Made by a program: the position numbers and the translations under genes. From NCBI GenBank assembly GCA_938038445.1, contig CALHRZ010000001.1, positions 1 through 64,000 of the forward strand: a DNA stretch of 64,000 bases, written 5' to 3'. Origin of the DNA: an uncultured bacterium. GTDB lineage: Bacteria > Verrucomicrobiota > Kiritimatiellia > CAIKKV01. This document shows positions 44,878 through 54,431 of the stretch, piece after piece (the stretch's first letter is position 1; each line of letters begins with the position of its first letter). Under the pieces are notes generated by a model. The model did not search any database. It was not told the DNA's origin and saw only the letters and a program-made list of their open reading frames with translations.

Positions 44878-45128
44878 CACGGCGTTTTGCCTGGCGGCGC
44901 TGGATCGAGCCCTGGAACGAGGGGCGCCGGGAATCTTCAACACCGACCAGGGGGCGCAGTTCACCCGCGAGGAGTTCACCGCTCGGCTGGAGGCAGCGCA
45001 GGTGCGCATCAACAGGGACGGCCGGGGGCGGGTCCGACAACATCTTCATCGAGCGGTTGTGGCGCAGCGTCAGGTACGAGGAGGTTCATCTGCGCGATTA
45101 CGCGGACAGGGCGGAGGCTCGTCGCCCC
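44878..45128 (+). pseudogene. IS3-family transposase remnant, truncated and frameshifted
   Basis: Only the last part of an IS3-type OrfB integrase core remains. One frame reads IFNTDQGAQFTREEFTARLE (second catalytic Asp) as far as DGRGR; a different frame continues DNIFIERLWRSVRYEEVHLRDY (catalytic Glu). The frameshift lies near 45030. No terminal inverted repeats were recognised. Confidence 0.8.
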
Positions 45129-45232
45129 CTTGGGGGCGGGGAGAGGAAAATAAAAAGGAGGTGAACAACCGAAAAATCATTAGCTTACCTCACTCCGGAA
45201 ACTGTCCAATCAATGGGGGGGAAGCTCCTTCT

Positions 45233-45751
45233 TCATGCTTCGTGTTCCGGTTTCGGTTGCTCAAAGATGGTCGCGCGGATCTCCTGAGCAGAGTACGTCT
45301 TTTTGACAGAGAAATGAAAAACCGGCACTCCGGCAGCCGCAAGCGCCTCGTCGATAAACACGTCTCTGGCTTGTCTTCGGGGGTGTTGATGGCTGGAATC
45401 ATCAAGTTCCACCACGAATTGCACCGAAAAATCGCTCGGATCGCACACGACGAAGTCCAGGTGCTTACTTTGAATCCGATTGAACGCCTGTTGCCGGGCA
45501 CTCCCGCTCAATCCGGGTTTCACCCTGATGACATCCGCAAGGCGCACTTTGCCCAACACCTTGAATTGATTCCCGAGGGCCAGCTCAAGCACCCCAAAAA
45601 ACGATCTTTCTGCTGGCGTGAAGAGAACTGGTTCCTTCTGGTAGGGAAGGGCAATTTTCTCTTTGATAAATCCAGGCAGAACGATCTTGACGACACGCGT
45701 TGCGACGATGAGCAGAATCAACAGTCCGATCAATGAAAATAGTGCATGCAT
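45233..45751 (-). CDS. DUF2726 protein with N-terminal membrane helix
   Basis: A 172-aa protein with an N-terminal membrane helix (LFSLIGLLILLIVATRVV) and a DUF2726 domain from about residue 45 onward. SKHLDFVVCDPS near 94 and FVVELDDSSH near 111-120 look like the acidic strands of a restriction-endonuclease-like fold, so a nuclease-type function is possible. It lies in the accessory island between transposase remnants. Function unknown. Confidence 0.75.
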   Translation of the reverse strand: MHALFSLIGLLILLIVATRVVKIVLPGFIKEKIALPYQKEPVLFTPAERSFFGVLELALGNQFKVLGKVRLADVIRVKPGLSGSARQQAFNRIQSKHLDFVVCDPSDFSVQFVVELDDSSHQHPRRQARDVFIDEALAAAGVPVFHFSVKKTYSAQEIRATIFEQPKPEHEA

Positions 45752-45830
45752 TTCTTATCTCTCCTTGTCAAACAGCACGCGTCATGTCCGCGTTTCAGGG
45801 CGTAAAATGCACGCGCTTGTTCGACAATTT

Positions 45831-46601
45831 CTACTCCAAGGCAAACGCCGGTTCTCCGCTCAAGTCGGCCAAGACCGCCCTGGCGGAAGCCTCTTCCTCG
45901 ACTGTTCCGGAGATCGCCAACCATACAGCACCTTCTGCACCGCACACTCCGCCAGCCGCAACCAGTTCTGCTCGTGCGCCAGTCAGAATCGTGCATGCCT
46001 CCAGTTCCGTTACGACTTCTCCTGGAACCGGGAGCATCCGTGCGCCAACCGCGTCCGGCGCATTCAAGCGCGCGGCGATACTGTTCAAGTCGGTCGAGAC
46101 ACGCTTCTCAAGTCCGACCGGAAGGATGAGGCGCACGCGCCTTCCTACAACGGCCTGCAGTGCAGCCGTGATCGTGCCACCTTTTGGATGCCCGATCAGT
46201 ATGCCAGCCTGTTTCCGCACAAGGTCAACAGCATTTGCACCCTTCAGAATGACATCACCTTCCCTCAGGGAATCAAGAACGTCGAATAGAGTCATGCCCT
46301 TCAACCATGTCCCTTTCTGGATCACCACATCACCTGGGAATTGGCTCTCGTCGGGCAACCGACCAGTATCCGTTGTCTTCTCGCATGGTGGCAGCGTGAT
46401 TCCGCGAAAAAAACGCTGACGTGAGAACCCATCAGCATTCCCGCAAAGCGACAACAACTCCTCGGCCACATATCCATTAGTCGTTCCGGCGACAACAACG
46501 ATCGTGCCAGACCGAAGCGCCGTTTGGATTGCCAGATGATTCGTGATGGCCTTAGCAATCAGTCGCTTTCCGGCGGCAGGCGTTATGACGACTTGTATCA
46601 C
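45831..46601 (-). CDS. Unknown 256-aa protein of the accessory island
   Basis: I do not recognise this protein. The GTG at 46601 with AGGAGA upstream is the preferred start. Glycine-rich blocks include GTIVVVAGTTNGYVAEELL, GDVVIQKGTWLKGMTLFDVL, GDVILKGANAV, GHPKGGTIT and VAAGGVCGAEGAVWLAISG. Such G-T-T and G-G-x-I steps recall nucleotide- or phosphate-binding loops, but no known motif is complete. No signal peptide. Upstream it abuts the end of a transposase remnant (4-bp overlap), so it may have been carried or reorganised by that element. Confidence 0.6.
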   Translation of the reverse strand: MIQVVITPAAGKRLIAKAITNHLAIQTALRSGTIVVVAGTTNGYVAEELLSLCGNADGFSRQRFFRGITLPPCEKTTDTGRLPDESQFPGDVVIQKGTWLKGMTLFDVLDSLREGDVILKGANAVDLVRKQAGILIGHPKGGTITAALQAVVGRRVRLILPVGLEKRVSTDLNSIAARLNAPDAVGARMLPVPGEVVTELEACTILTGARAELVAAGGVCGAEGAVWLAISGTVEEEASARAVLADLSGEPAFALE

Positions 46602-47545
46602 CTCGTTTCTCCTATGAAGGAGGGGACATGGCATTTCCCCCTCGAGGGTGAGGAGAGGATAGGGGAATCGGGCTTCGGGAGCAACTCTTCGCTGAAGAAG
46701 GGCGGGAGGAGGCCGATGCGCGGGTCGATCGTGGGATCGCGTTGGCGGATGATCGGGATAGGGGTCTGGTGGTTCTTGTAGGAGTGGGTGCGGGCGTAGT
46801 TAAAGAAGAGTGGATAGGGGGTGACTTTGGCGAGGAAGTCGGGGCGGTGGTGGAACGGCTCGATGGTAAAGCGTTCGTGTTCGATGAGGCGGTGGAAGGT
46901 TTCCACAACGCTCTGGTAGGTGTGGGCCGCTGGGGGGATCGTGCGATGGGTCGCATGAGGATGGTGCTCGATCCGCTGGGTGAACGCGCCGGGGCCCTTC
47001 TGAAGCCAGAAACCGACGAACTCGCTGCCGTTGTCGGTCTGGATCGTAACGGTATGCGGAGCCACCCCGCAGACCTTCAGGTGGCTGAGGATGCGGTCGG
47101 CAAACGGCGTGGCACAGGTGAGGGAACGCTCCTGAGCATAGGCCAGGAAGGTCAGGCCGCTGACCACGTCGCGGGCGGTGTACTGGCAACGCGGCAGGCC
47201 GAAGCGGGTCATGGCGGGCCAATAGTCGGGGATATCGAACAGATCTTTGGTATCTATATCGAGTTGCTGGAACAGCCGCCACTGTTGCTTGATGGCCCGC
47301 AGGTCGTGCTTGACGCGGTGCTTGCGGCGCCGGGGGCGGATGAGTTGGTGCTGACGACAGACGCGGGCGATGGCCTTGGCGGAGCAGGGCAACGCGACGT
47401 CTCGCTTCAGACGCTCTGCGCCCCACGTGGGCAAGCGGCGCTTCAGGGCGAGGATGGCGGCCTCCGTCTCGGGCGCGATGCGCGCGGGCCGCCCCAGACA
47501 CCGGATACGGCCCAGGGGATACCCTGTCCCTTCCGTGTTCCATTA
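46598..47545 (-). pseudogene. DDE integrase/transposase (IS3/IS481-like), 5'-truncated
   Basis: An integrase core reads LDIDTKDLFDIPDYW (first Asp), TIQTDNGSEF (second Asp) and VVETFHRLIEHERF (Glu), so the catalytic triad is present. In the same frame it can be extended upstream through LGRPARIAPETEAAILALKRR to a TAA at about 47545, but the N-terminal helix-turn-helix half is missing and the only starts are non-ATG. Its 5' edge lies 60 bp from tRNA-Leu. Probably inactive. Confidence 0.75.
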
Positions 47546-47604
47546 AGCCTTCGATTCGCGCTTGATTTGGACCTGGTTTTTAAGATAGTTTTCCAATCAT
47601 TCCC

Positions 47605-47690
47605 GCTCGGGTGGTGAAATGGCAGACACGTTAGGTTGAGGGCCTAATGGTAGCAATACCGTGGGGGTTCAAGTCCCCCCCCGAGCACCA
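47605..47690 (+). tRNA. tRNA-Leu (anticodon GAG)
   Basis: A class II tRNA with long variable arm. Acceptor GCTCGGG pairs with CCCGAGC, anticodon stem TTAGG/CCTAA with loop TTGAGGG (anticodon GAG), T arm GGGGG/CCCCC with TTCAAGT. CCA is encoded. Decodes CUC/CUU leucine codons. Confidence 0.96.
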
Positions 47691-47702
47691 AACCCCCTTT
47701 CC

Positions 47703-48326
47703 ATGAGAATCCTCCTCGCCACCCGCAACCCCCATAAGGCACGCGAAATCCGCGAAATTCTCCAATTTCCTCAACTCGACGTTTTGACGATCCCCGAGTT
47801 TCCTTCTCCCCTCCCCGAAGTCGTCGAAGACGGCCATACGTTCGAGGAAAACGCGATCAAAAAAGCCCTCACCCTGGCCCTGGCTTCCCACCTTTGGACC
47901 CTTGCGGACGACTCCGGAATCGAAGTCGAGGCGTTGGGCGGAGAACCCGGCGTCGCTTCCGCCCACTATGCAGGCGAACACGGAAACGACGCGGCCAACA
48001 ATGCCCTCCTGCTCCAAAAACTCGGGCCGAATTCCAACCGCCGAGCCCGTTTCCGTTGCATACTCGCCCTCTCCAGTCCGCACGGGCGCTGCCAATACGT
48101 CGAAGGACAGTGCTCCGGCATGATCGCTCCAACTCCCCGCGGCCAAAATGGATTCGGCTACGACCCCCTCTTCATCCCCGACGGTCACACCCGAACGTTC
48201 GGTGAAATGTCGGCGGGGGAAAAAAACGCCCTCTCCCACCGCTTCCGCGCCCTCCAAGCCGCGCGCACCAAATGGGCCGCGCTGTTCGCACAGCCCAATC
48301 CCTCCGATTGGCCTACCGGCCGCTGA
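47703..48326 (+). CDS. rdgB: dITP/XTP pyrophosphatase (HAM1 family)
   Basis: A 207-aa house-cleaning enzyme that hydrolyses non-canonical purine NTPs (dITP, XTP) to the monophosphate. LLATRNPHKAREI (4-16), TFEENAIKKA near 47, LADDSGIEVEALGG near 67 and GFGYDPLFIPDG near 148-159 are signature motifs; the tail has MSAGEKNALSHRFRAL. The ATG lies only 12 bp after the tRNA-Leu CCA end, so the mRNA may arise from processing of the tRNA transcript. Confidence 0.95.
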   Translation: MRILLATRNPHKAREIREILQFPQLDVLTIPEFPSPLPEVVEDGHTFEENAIKKALTLALASHLWTLADDSGIEVEALGGEPGVASAHYAGEHGNDAANNALLLQKLGPNSNRRARFRCILALSSPHGRCQYVEGQCSGMIAPTPRGQNGFGYDPLFIPDGHTRTFGEMSAGEKNALSHRFRALQAARTKWAALFAQPNPSDWPTGR

Positions 48327-48329
48327 ATC

Positions 48330-49823
48330 TCACCACCGCTTGTCCGGACTCCATGGCACCACATCGGCCGTCTCATACAGCCAGCGCAACGTCTGCTCGC
48401 GCAACGCATTGACCACCGTTCCGAGCGAGGGATCCGCAATCCGATTAACCCGTTCTTCCGGATCGGCCCGCAAATCATACAACTCATCCCGTTCCCCGAT
48501 CCGTAAGACATATTTCCAGTCCTGGGTTCGGCACATCACCGCTTTGGAATGAAACGGACGATCATCCCGCGCCTGAAGAGCCATCCGTGGCCAGTAAGGA
48601 TGTTGCTCAAATGGTTTGCCCGGATAATGCGACTCGAGTTCCATGCAATGCCGCTCCCCCGGCAACCGCCCCCCTTCACAATAAACTGCTTCGCGATGGC
48701 TGTCCCGTTCGCCCGCCACCACTCCCCATAGGCTCTGCCCGAAGCGTGAATAAGATGGATTCAATCCCAGCAGGTCATAAATCGTCTCGCTCAGATCGGT
48801 CAGTTCCACCATCGCGTCGGAAACGCGCGGTTTGACCGGAACGCCCCTCGGCGGCTTGATCACAAACGGCACCCGTACAAGGCAATCTTCAAAAGTATTC
48901 TGTGTTTTTTCCACCAGTTCGTAGTCGCCGGTAAAATCCCCATGATCCGCGAAGAAAAAGATCGCCGTTTCCTCGTAAATCCTTTCCTCCTTCAAGACCT
49001 GGATCAATTCCCCCAACAACGCATCCACCCGCATGCACATGCCCAAATAGACCGCCCGCAACTCCCGCCATCGCTCGGGCGTCCAGCCTGCCAGGTTGAA
49101 ATTCCGATGGAGCGCCCCCAAGAGGCATGGCTTTCCCTCCCACGAATTGGGCGGTCGAATCGGCGGCGGAACCCGTGCGCGATCGATGGCCGAAAAAAAC
49201 GGTTCTTCCACGCCATAAGGCGGATGGGGATTCCCAAGAGGAAGGTAAAGGCAAAGCGGCTTGTCGGACGGGCGATTCCGAATCTGCCGAATCGCTTGCT
49301 GGATATTCCACCAGTCGAAATCTCGAAACCACGCCTGCCCCGGCTTCTTCTCATGACGGCCGATGAAAAAACTATAATACGTGTCCGTTCCCGGCTTCCC
49401 CCTGGCCTTTTCATACAAGTTGCCGTGTGGATTCCCATCGGATTCAAATCCCTTCCAATCGGTGAACGCATCCGCATAAGGCGTCAAGGGAAATTGGGCG
49501 GGAACCAGATCGTTTTTTCCCCCCCAAAAAACGTGATAGCCCGCCTCCCGAAGAATCGGCAGAAGAAAGGTTTCGCCATGCTCGGGATGCAACATGTGAA
49601 ACATCGTCCGATGCCCTCGCACATGCGGATACCAGCCCGTCATGAATGCGCAACGGGAAGGCGTACAGACCGGATTCTGGCAGAAGGCGTTCCGAAATGA
49701 TACAGCCTCCTCACGAACCAGCCGATCCAGGACGGGCGTTCGGGCGGCCGGATGGCCCATATGGCCGAGACAATCCCCGCGCCATTGATCGGGATTGAAA
49801 ATCACGATATGAGGTCGTCGCAT
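48330..49823 (-). CDS. Cys-type sulfatase
   Basis: A 497-aa arylsulfatase-type enzyme. NPVCTPSRCAFMTG near 50-63 has the CxPSR core in which Cys is converted to formylglycine, and IFNPDQWRGD at the start and ADHGDFTGDYELVEK near 296 provide metal ligands. No signal peptide is apparent at the chosen ATG, so it may act in the cytoplasm, where an FGE or anSME maturase (not in this window) would activate it. The start at 49823 avoids overlap and lies 7 bp after the nucleotidyltransferase/kinase. Confidence 0.9.
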   Translation of the reverse strand: MRRPHIVIFNPDQWRGDCLGHMGHPAARTPVLDRLVREEAVSFRNAFCQNPVCTPSRCAFMTGWYPHVRGHRTMFHMLHPEHGETFLLPILREAGYHVFWGGKNDLVPAQFPLTPYADAFTDWKGFESDGNPHGNLYEKARGKPGTDTYYSFFIGRHEKKPGQAWFRDFDWWNIQQAIRQIRNRPSDKPLCLYLPLGNPHPPYGVEEPFFSAIDRARVPPPIRPPNSWEGKPCLLGALHRNFNLAGWTPERWRELRAVYLGMCMRVDALLGELIQVLKEERIYEETAIFFFADHGDFTGDYELVEKTQNTFEDCLVRVPFVIKPPRGVPVKPRVSDAMVELTDLSETIYDLLGLNPSYSRFGQSLWGVVAGERDSHREAVYCEGGRLPGERHCMELESHYPGKPFEQHPYWPRMALQARDDRPFHSKAVMCRTQDWKYVLRIGERDELYDLRADPEERVNRIADPSLGTVVNALREQTLRWLYETADVVPWSPDKRW

Positions 49824-49830
49824 GCTTACC

Positions 49831-52794
49831 CTACTCCCTCGTCTTTTCCGGTTGCCTTTCGAACAGTCGCTCAATCAATCGGGGCAAATCGCGATAACGT
49901 GACAAACGAATACCCGTTGCCCCACCTCCCGGACGAGGCTCCACAAAAGAGGGCTTGGGATCAAGCCCAAACCGGCGATAAAAGGCTCGTTCAATGAACC
50001 GCTTCACTTCCTCCGAATCGGCCATCCTCCGGTCTACGTGGACCTGAAAATAGTCCCCCTGCCCCGCCGCATTCACCCGAAGCGCGACCGCTTCCGATCC
50101 GAAAGCCCGCTGAAGCATCGCTTCCGCCAAATCGAGCAAGGCTAACCCACGGAAAAAATTCGATCCTTCGATTCGCGCAAAATCCGGCGGCTCCCCTTCC
50201 AGGGCTTCCTCCTCAAGGCCGCGGTCAAAATCAAACCAACCGGCGCCCATATGCTCCAACCATCGCGCCATCCGAGCCGGACCCTCCACGCCCCTCTCCC
50301 ACGAAACCTCCCGCTCTAAATCGGCCCGATTCGGCAATCGTTCCCACCGGATTTCCACCATTCGATCCCCCCGCTGCGATCGCGTCACCCACTGGATCCA
50401 CTCCTCTGGATGATGCACAAGATAGGCATTTTTAGCGGTTTCTCCAAAAAGATAGGCCACCATGGCGCGCAAGGGCACCCCCTGTTCCTCGACAGTCTCG
50501 CCCGATAAAAGCGTACGCTTCAACACCGGTTCCCTCCAGCCTTCCAAAAGCGCTGCCGGCATCGCCGCCGCCAGCCGTTCCGCCTCCCGCTCCTCTCGCC
50601 CCGCAACCTGGAGCTGTTCGGCATACCACCCTCGCTCCGCCTCAAGCCGAGCACGAAGTTCCTCTCGTCCGATCCTCATGGGAAGTCGCCCCAAAAGCGC
50701 GGCAATCCGACGGCGACTTTCAACGGAAAAAATCCCTGTTTGGATCACCTCTTCCTCAACCCACTTGAAAAAGGCCGTGTCAAAGGGAAGATGCGTCAGA
50801 ACAGCCGCAATTTCGGCAGCTTTCCCAGTCATTTTTCGAAACTCGCCCGCCGTGAGAACGGGTCCTTCGGACCGCTCCGCATATCCGCCCCATGACCACC
50901 GCCACGCCTCGCGATCCCGCTCCACACTGTAAGGAAAAAGAATCGCGATGCGATCGGCCGGCACGGGAAACATCCCCAACACCCGATAGCCATCGGAGGG
51001 ATTGGAGGAAATCAGCGCTCCCTGCCCCGGACTCCCTTTTTGCTCCGTCGCCTGATCCAGCGACCCGGCTCGGACGCCGGTTCCATACTCCGCCTGACTG
51101 GCCAACCAGATGAGCAAATCGTCCGGAAGCCCCAAATCATAGAGCGCGTTTAGCGCATTCTTGACCGCCAAGGTTACGGCGGAGGAACTTGAAAATCCCC
51201 CTTTGGGAATGCCCCCCGTGATCATGACCCGCAGCCCACGGAATCGATGGGCGCCCAGCGCCGACTGGACCTTAGCGCCGAGATGGCCGCTCCGCAGCGT
51301 CCGCAGAGAGGCCAGCGCATTTCCGACAAGGGCAAACGGCCGCCGCATATTACTACTGACCCAGAGAGAGGCTGGTGGAAGGGGAAGCCCCTTGGCGCGC
51401 CGGGCGGCCACTTCCTCGTCGCTAAAATATCCCAACGCCAGCAGCAGCTTTTCCGACATCCGGGTTCCAAATACCTCGTAGGCATGAAGATCGGAGACCT
51501 GGGAACCCGGATACATTTCGGGATCATCCGCCGGCAACGCGTTGACGCTTTCCCGATAACGAGGATCCATGGGAAACAAATGAATCCGCCGATCGTCCGC
51601 TTCCTGAACCAGCACTGCCACTTGCTCGCGGCCCTGCTCATCGGCTGCTCCGATCGCCATCTGCCAGGCCGGGCCATAAAACCGTGCCATGTCGGGATGC
51701 ATGAAAGCAATCCGCAGACGCCCTCCCGAAAGACCGATCGCTACGGGAGCGTCAGGCTCAAAGCGCAGTCCCTCGCGCTGTTCCCCCTCAAGCAGTTCGG
51801 CGAGTTGCCGCGCAAAGGATGCCACCTGGCCAGCCGGCCGATCCTTTATCAGATGCTCAATCGCCGCTTCCACCTCGCGCTCTTCCCCCTCCCGAAGGAG
51901 GTCCCGCCGCGCCAGGGCCAGAGCTTCAAGAATTGGCAAGTCCTCGGGGCGTGTCAGATCGGCAACCAATAGATCATATTCCCGATCCGCAGGACCCGTC
52001 GTAACGGTGCGAATATCCCCGCCGCGTGTCGCCAGAGCGGCCACAATATCCGTCAAGTAATATTGTCCCTGTGCATTGTTCGGTTTCATTTCCGCCAATA
52101 GCCGGCGGAGAAGCCGTGCCCGAATGAGATAGAGAGGGCAATTCCCTTCCGTCAGATTCGCCAGCGCTTGCCGTGCGAGTCCATCGGCTTCGGCTTGTAA
52201 GTCGCGCTCTTCGATGATCCGCACCACTCGCCCGTTCGTATCGCGCAAAATCCGCCCCTTCCCTTGATGGCGCGGCGGCTCATATTGGGCCGTCAGAAAG
52301 GTCAGATCGGCAGGCTGCTCCCCCCGCCGATGTTCGGCCCACAATCGTTCGAAAATAATCGCCGGCACCACCCGATCCCCCATCGCAATAAAAACCGGCG
52401 GATCAACTTTTTCCATTTCCGGCAGGCAGAAGGACTCGTAAACGGCAAAGGCCGTGCCCCCCACAGGGTTCTCCGACCGCACATAAAAAAGATCGTTCCC
52501 TAAAGCGGCCGCCACCTCTTCATGTCGATACCCAATAATCCCAATAATCGGCCCCGGAAAACAACGACGAAACGCATGAACCGTATGGCGGGCAAGTGGA
52601 AGACCCGCAACCTTCTGAATACATTTCGGAGAGGCGCCGAAACGGGTTCCCTTTCCGGCGGCCAGAAGAACCAGCACCGGCGAGGAGGAGTCCCACGGAA
52701 AACGCGTCATGTCTAGAGGGCGGATGACTCTCGTCGGATCGAGACCGACTGCATCGGCCAGCGGCAATGGTTCCATCGGGGGATTATTTTTCAT
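49831..52794 (-). CDS. Fused sugar nucleotidyltransferase / GHMP kinase
   Basis: A 987-aa bifunctional protein. Residues about 40-320 are a GlmU-like nucleotidyltransferase: AAGKGTRFGASPK (45-57) binds the nucleotide and MGDRVV near 136 metal. Residues about 390-980 form a GHMP kinase like galactokinase: RLRIAFMHPDM near 402, the ATP loop PKGGFSSSSAVT near 531-542, and GSLDQ near 575 with catalytic Asp. It should phosphorylate a free sugar at C1 and then make an NDP-sugar, like FKP for fucose, but both parts differ from FKP. The start overlaps the preceding gene by 4 bp. The sugar is unknown. Confidence 0.8.
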   Translation of the reverse strand: MKNNPPMEPLPLADAVGLDPTRVIRPLDMTRFPWDSSSPVLVLLAAGKGTRFGASPKCIQKVAGLPLARHTVHAFRRCFPGPIIGIIGYRHEEVAAALGNDLFYVRSENPVGGTAFAVYESFCLPEMEKVDPPVFIAMGDRVVPAIIFERLWAEHRRGEQPADLTFLTAQYEPPRHQGKGRILRDTNGRVVRIIEERDLQAEADGLARQALANLTEGNCPLYLIRARLLRRLLAEMKPNNAQGQYYLTDIVAALATRGGDIRTVTTGPADREYDLLVADLTRPEDLPILEALALARRDLLREGEEREVEAAIEHLIKDRPAGQVASFARQLAELLEGEQREGLRFEPDAPVAIGLSGGRLRIAFMHPDMARFYGPAWQMAIGAADEQGREQVAVLVQEADDRRIHLFPMDPRYRESVNALPADDPEMYPGSQVSDLHAYEVFGTRMSEKLLLALGYFSDEEVAARRAKGLPLPPASLWVSSNMRRPFALVGNALASLRTLRSGHLGAKVQSALGAHRFRGLRVMITGGIPKGGFSSSSAVTLAVKNALNALYDLGLPDDLLIWLASQAEYGTGVRAGSLDQATEQKGSPGQGALISSNPSDGYRVLGMFPVPADRIAILFPYSVERDREAWRWSWGGYAERSEGPVLTAGEFRKMTGKAAEIAAVLTHLPFDTAFFKWVEEEVIQTGIFSVESRRRIAALLGRLPMRIGREELRARLEAERGWYAEQLQVAGREEREAERLAAAMPAALLEGWREPVLKRTLLSGETVEEQGVPLRAMVAYLFGETAKNAYLVHHPEEWIQWVTRSQRGDRMVEIRWERLPNRADLEREVSWERGVEGPARMARWLEHMGAGWFDFDRGLEEEALEGEPPDFARIEGSNFFRGLALLDLAEAMLQRAFGSEAVALRVNAAGQGDYFQVHVDRRMADSEEVKRFIERAFYRRFGLDPKPSFVEPRPGGGATGIRLSRYRDLPRLIERLFERQPEKTRE

Positions 52795-54431
52795 GGATTT
52801 TTCCCGCCGAACCCCTTCAACCGGGAATCCGTTTCCGCTTGCAAGTTCACAACAAGCCGCGACCCGCGGGGTTCCGGCCTCCACTCCGCCTCCACGTGGC
52901 CCACCTCCTCCAGCCACACAAGCCATTCCCGCCATACGCGAATTTGCCGCCGCATCTGCTCAGCAGAAGGGGTTCCACCTACCGCATAGGAAAGGGAAAG
53001 AGCCGCAAGAAACTGACCGAGGGTTTTGGACAACCGCCGGCCATCGACCCCAACCTGCAGAAGCCGAACCTCGGGAGGATCTAAAACTCCCCTGTGGGGG
53101 ATAAGGGGAATCAAGTTTTCAAACGCCCCGAGGTTCGAACCCAGGAAAAACCATCCTTCCGCCACCGTGAATGCCGCTTCTTCCGAGGGGGCAAAGTCCC
53201 GATAGAAGCCACCCAGCGTTCCTTCGATCGCCGTCGTCTCCCATCCGCCGGAAATGCCGGCGGGGCGTGGAACCAGCCCCCAGGGCTTGTTCTGATTGAT
53301 CAGATCAAGAACCGCCCCTGCCGTTTCCCGCGCCCGCTTTTCCTCCGAAGCCGGCACAGCCAACACCAACAAGGGCACCTTCAGCCCACGGATATATCCG
53401 GACAAGCCACTGCCGAACAGGCTTCGAATACGCCCCGCCCGCTCTCCCCCGTAAAGCGCCACCCAGAGCGGAACCTCGCGTCGGCCGGCCACACCTTCCA
53501 CCAACCGATCCAGCCAGAGGGCCGCCTCTTCATCCCACGCCCGAAGCAAGGGATACAGCCATGCCCAAGGAAAAGCCGCACTCCCCTCCGCCTCCTCCTT
53601 CAACCGCTCCAACGGCCCCCATGAAGCTGCCACGGCAGGTGGGGCGGGCCGATCTAAGAAAAATTCCACTCTCGACGCGTTGGCCGATCCCAAATCGGCT
53701 TCAAAACAATACAGTTCGGATCCCCCGTCCCCCCGTCGGGCACGGACCCACCCACAGTCGAGCGTTACGGCGTGTCCAAGCTTCCGGCGCACCTCCGCCT
53801 CGATTCCCGCTGTGCGGACATTGAACAGATACGGCGTATTCTCAGCAGCCAGAAGAGCCGTGCGTACCGCCGACGGGTCAGGAGATAAGGCCGCCAGTAC
53901 AAGCCCTTCCCGAACCGCGACGGAAAGATGCCACCCCGACGAGAACCCCTTCAGGTTGGAAAATACCCAGATTGCCCGCCCCGGTTCTGCCCGAACCGGT
54001 CGCGCTTCCGTCGGCCCCTGCAACTCCAACAACCAACGCAGCCGCTGGGAATATCCCCCCGCCCAAAAGGAAAAAAGCCATGCCGGCGCGCCACTCGAAC
54101 GAAGCGCGGGAACATAAGCAGTGGCCATTTCACGGCGGCCAAGCCGCTTCTTCCAAACCGCCCCCTCGCCCATGGATAGCGCCGTGACAAGGGCCGTAGG
54201 GTCAGTCCCGAAGCGCTGCAACGCTGCCCTCACCCACGGATGAGAAAGAAGACGATCTTCACGGTCCAACGGAACCCGATGCCAGGACACAAAAGCCGCA
54301 TCGGCCGGAATCCCACGAAGCACCTCTCCTTCCTGATAAGGAACCGAAAATATCCACACAAGCGATAACCCGGCAAAAACCGCGAGCAAAACCCAGAACA
54401 AAACAGCTCGCATTCGAAGGGCACCCGTCAT
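52791..54431 (-). CDS. Membrane-anchored periplasmic protein of unknown function
   Basis: A 546-aa protein with one N-terminal membrane helix (AVLFWVLLAVFAGLSLVWIF). The rest, probably periplasmic, begins with IPADAAFVSWHRVPLD, a pattern like the DUF3352-type proteins, and has a SEEAAFTVAEGWFFLGS block near 427-443. It overlaps pyrD and the kinase fusion by 4 bp on both sides and is thus tightly coupled in the operon. I do not recognise a specific family. Confidence 0.6.
   Translation of the reverse strand: MTGALRMRAVLFWVLLAVFAGLSLVWIFSVPYQEGEVLRGIPADAAFVSWHRVPLDREDRLLSHPWVRAALQRFGTDPTALVTALSMGEGAVWKKRLGRREMATAYVPALRSSGAPAWLFSFWAGGYSQRLRWLLELQGPTEARPVRAEPGRAIWVFSNLKGFSSGWHLSVAVREGLVLAALSPDPSAVRTALLAAENTPYLFNVRTAGIEAEVRRKLGHAVTLDCGWVRARRGDGGSELYCFEADLGSANASRVEFFLDRPAPPAVAASWGPLERLKEEAEGSAAFPWAWLYPLLRAWDEEAALWLDRLVEGVAGRREVPLWVALYGGERAGRIRSLFGSGLSGYIRGLKVPLLVLAVPASEEKRARETAGAVLDLINQNKPWGLVPRPAGISGGWETTAIEGTLGGFYRDFAPSEEAAFTVAEGWFFLGSNLGAFENLIPLIPHRGVLDPPEVRLLQVGVDGRRLSKTLGQFLAALSLSYAVGGTPSAEQMRRQIRVWREWLVWLEEVGHVEAEWRPEPRGSRLVVNLQAETDSRLKGFGGKNP

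Noticed and set aside
46742-47617. 291-aa plus-strand frame
   Set aside because: It is the antisense of the DDE integrase remnant, which has its catalytic motifs on the minus strand.
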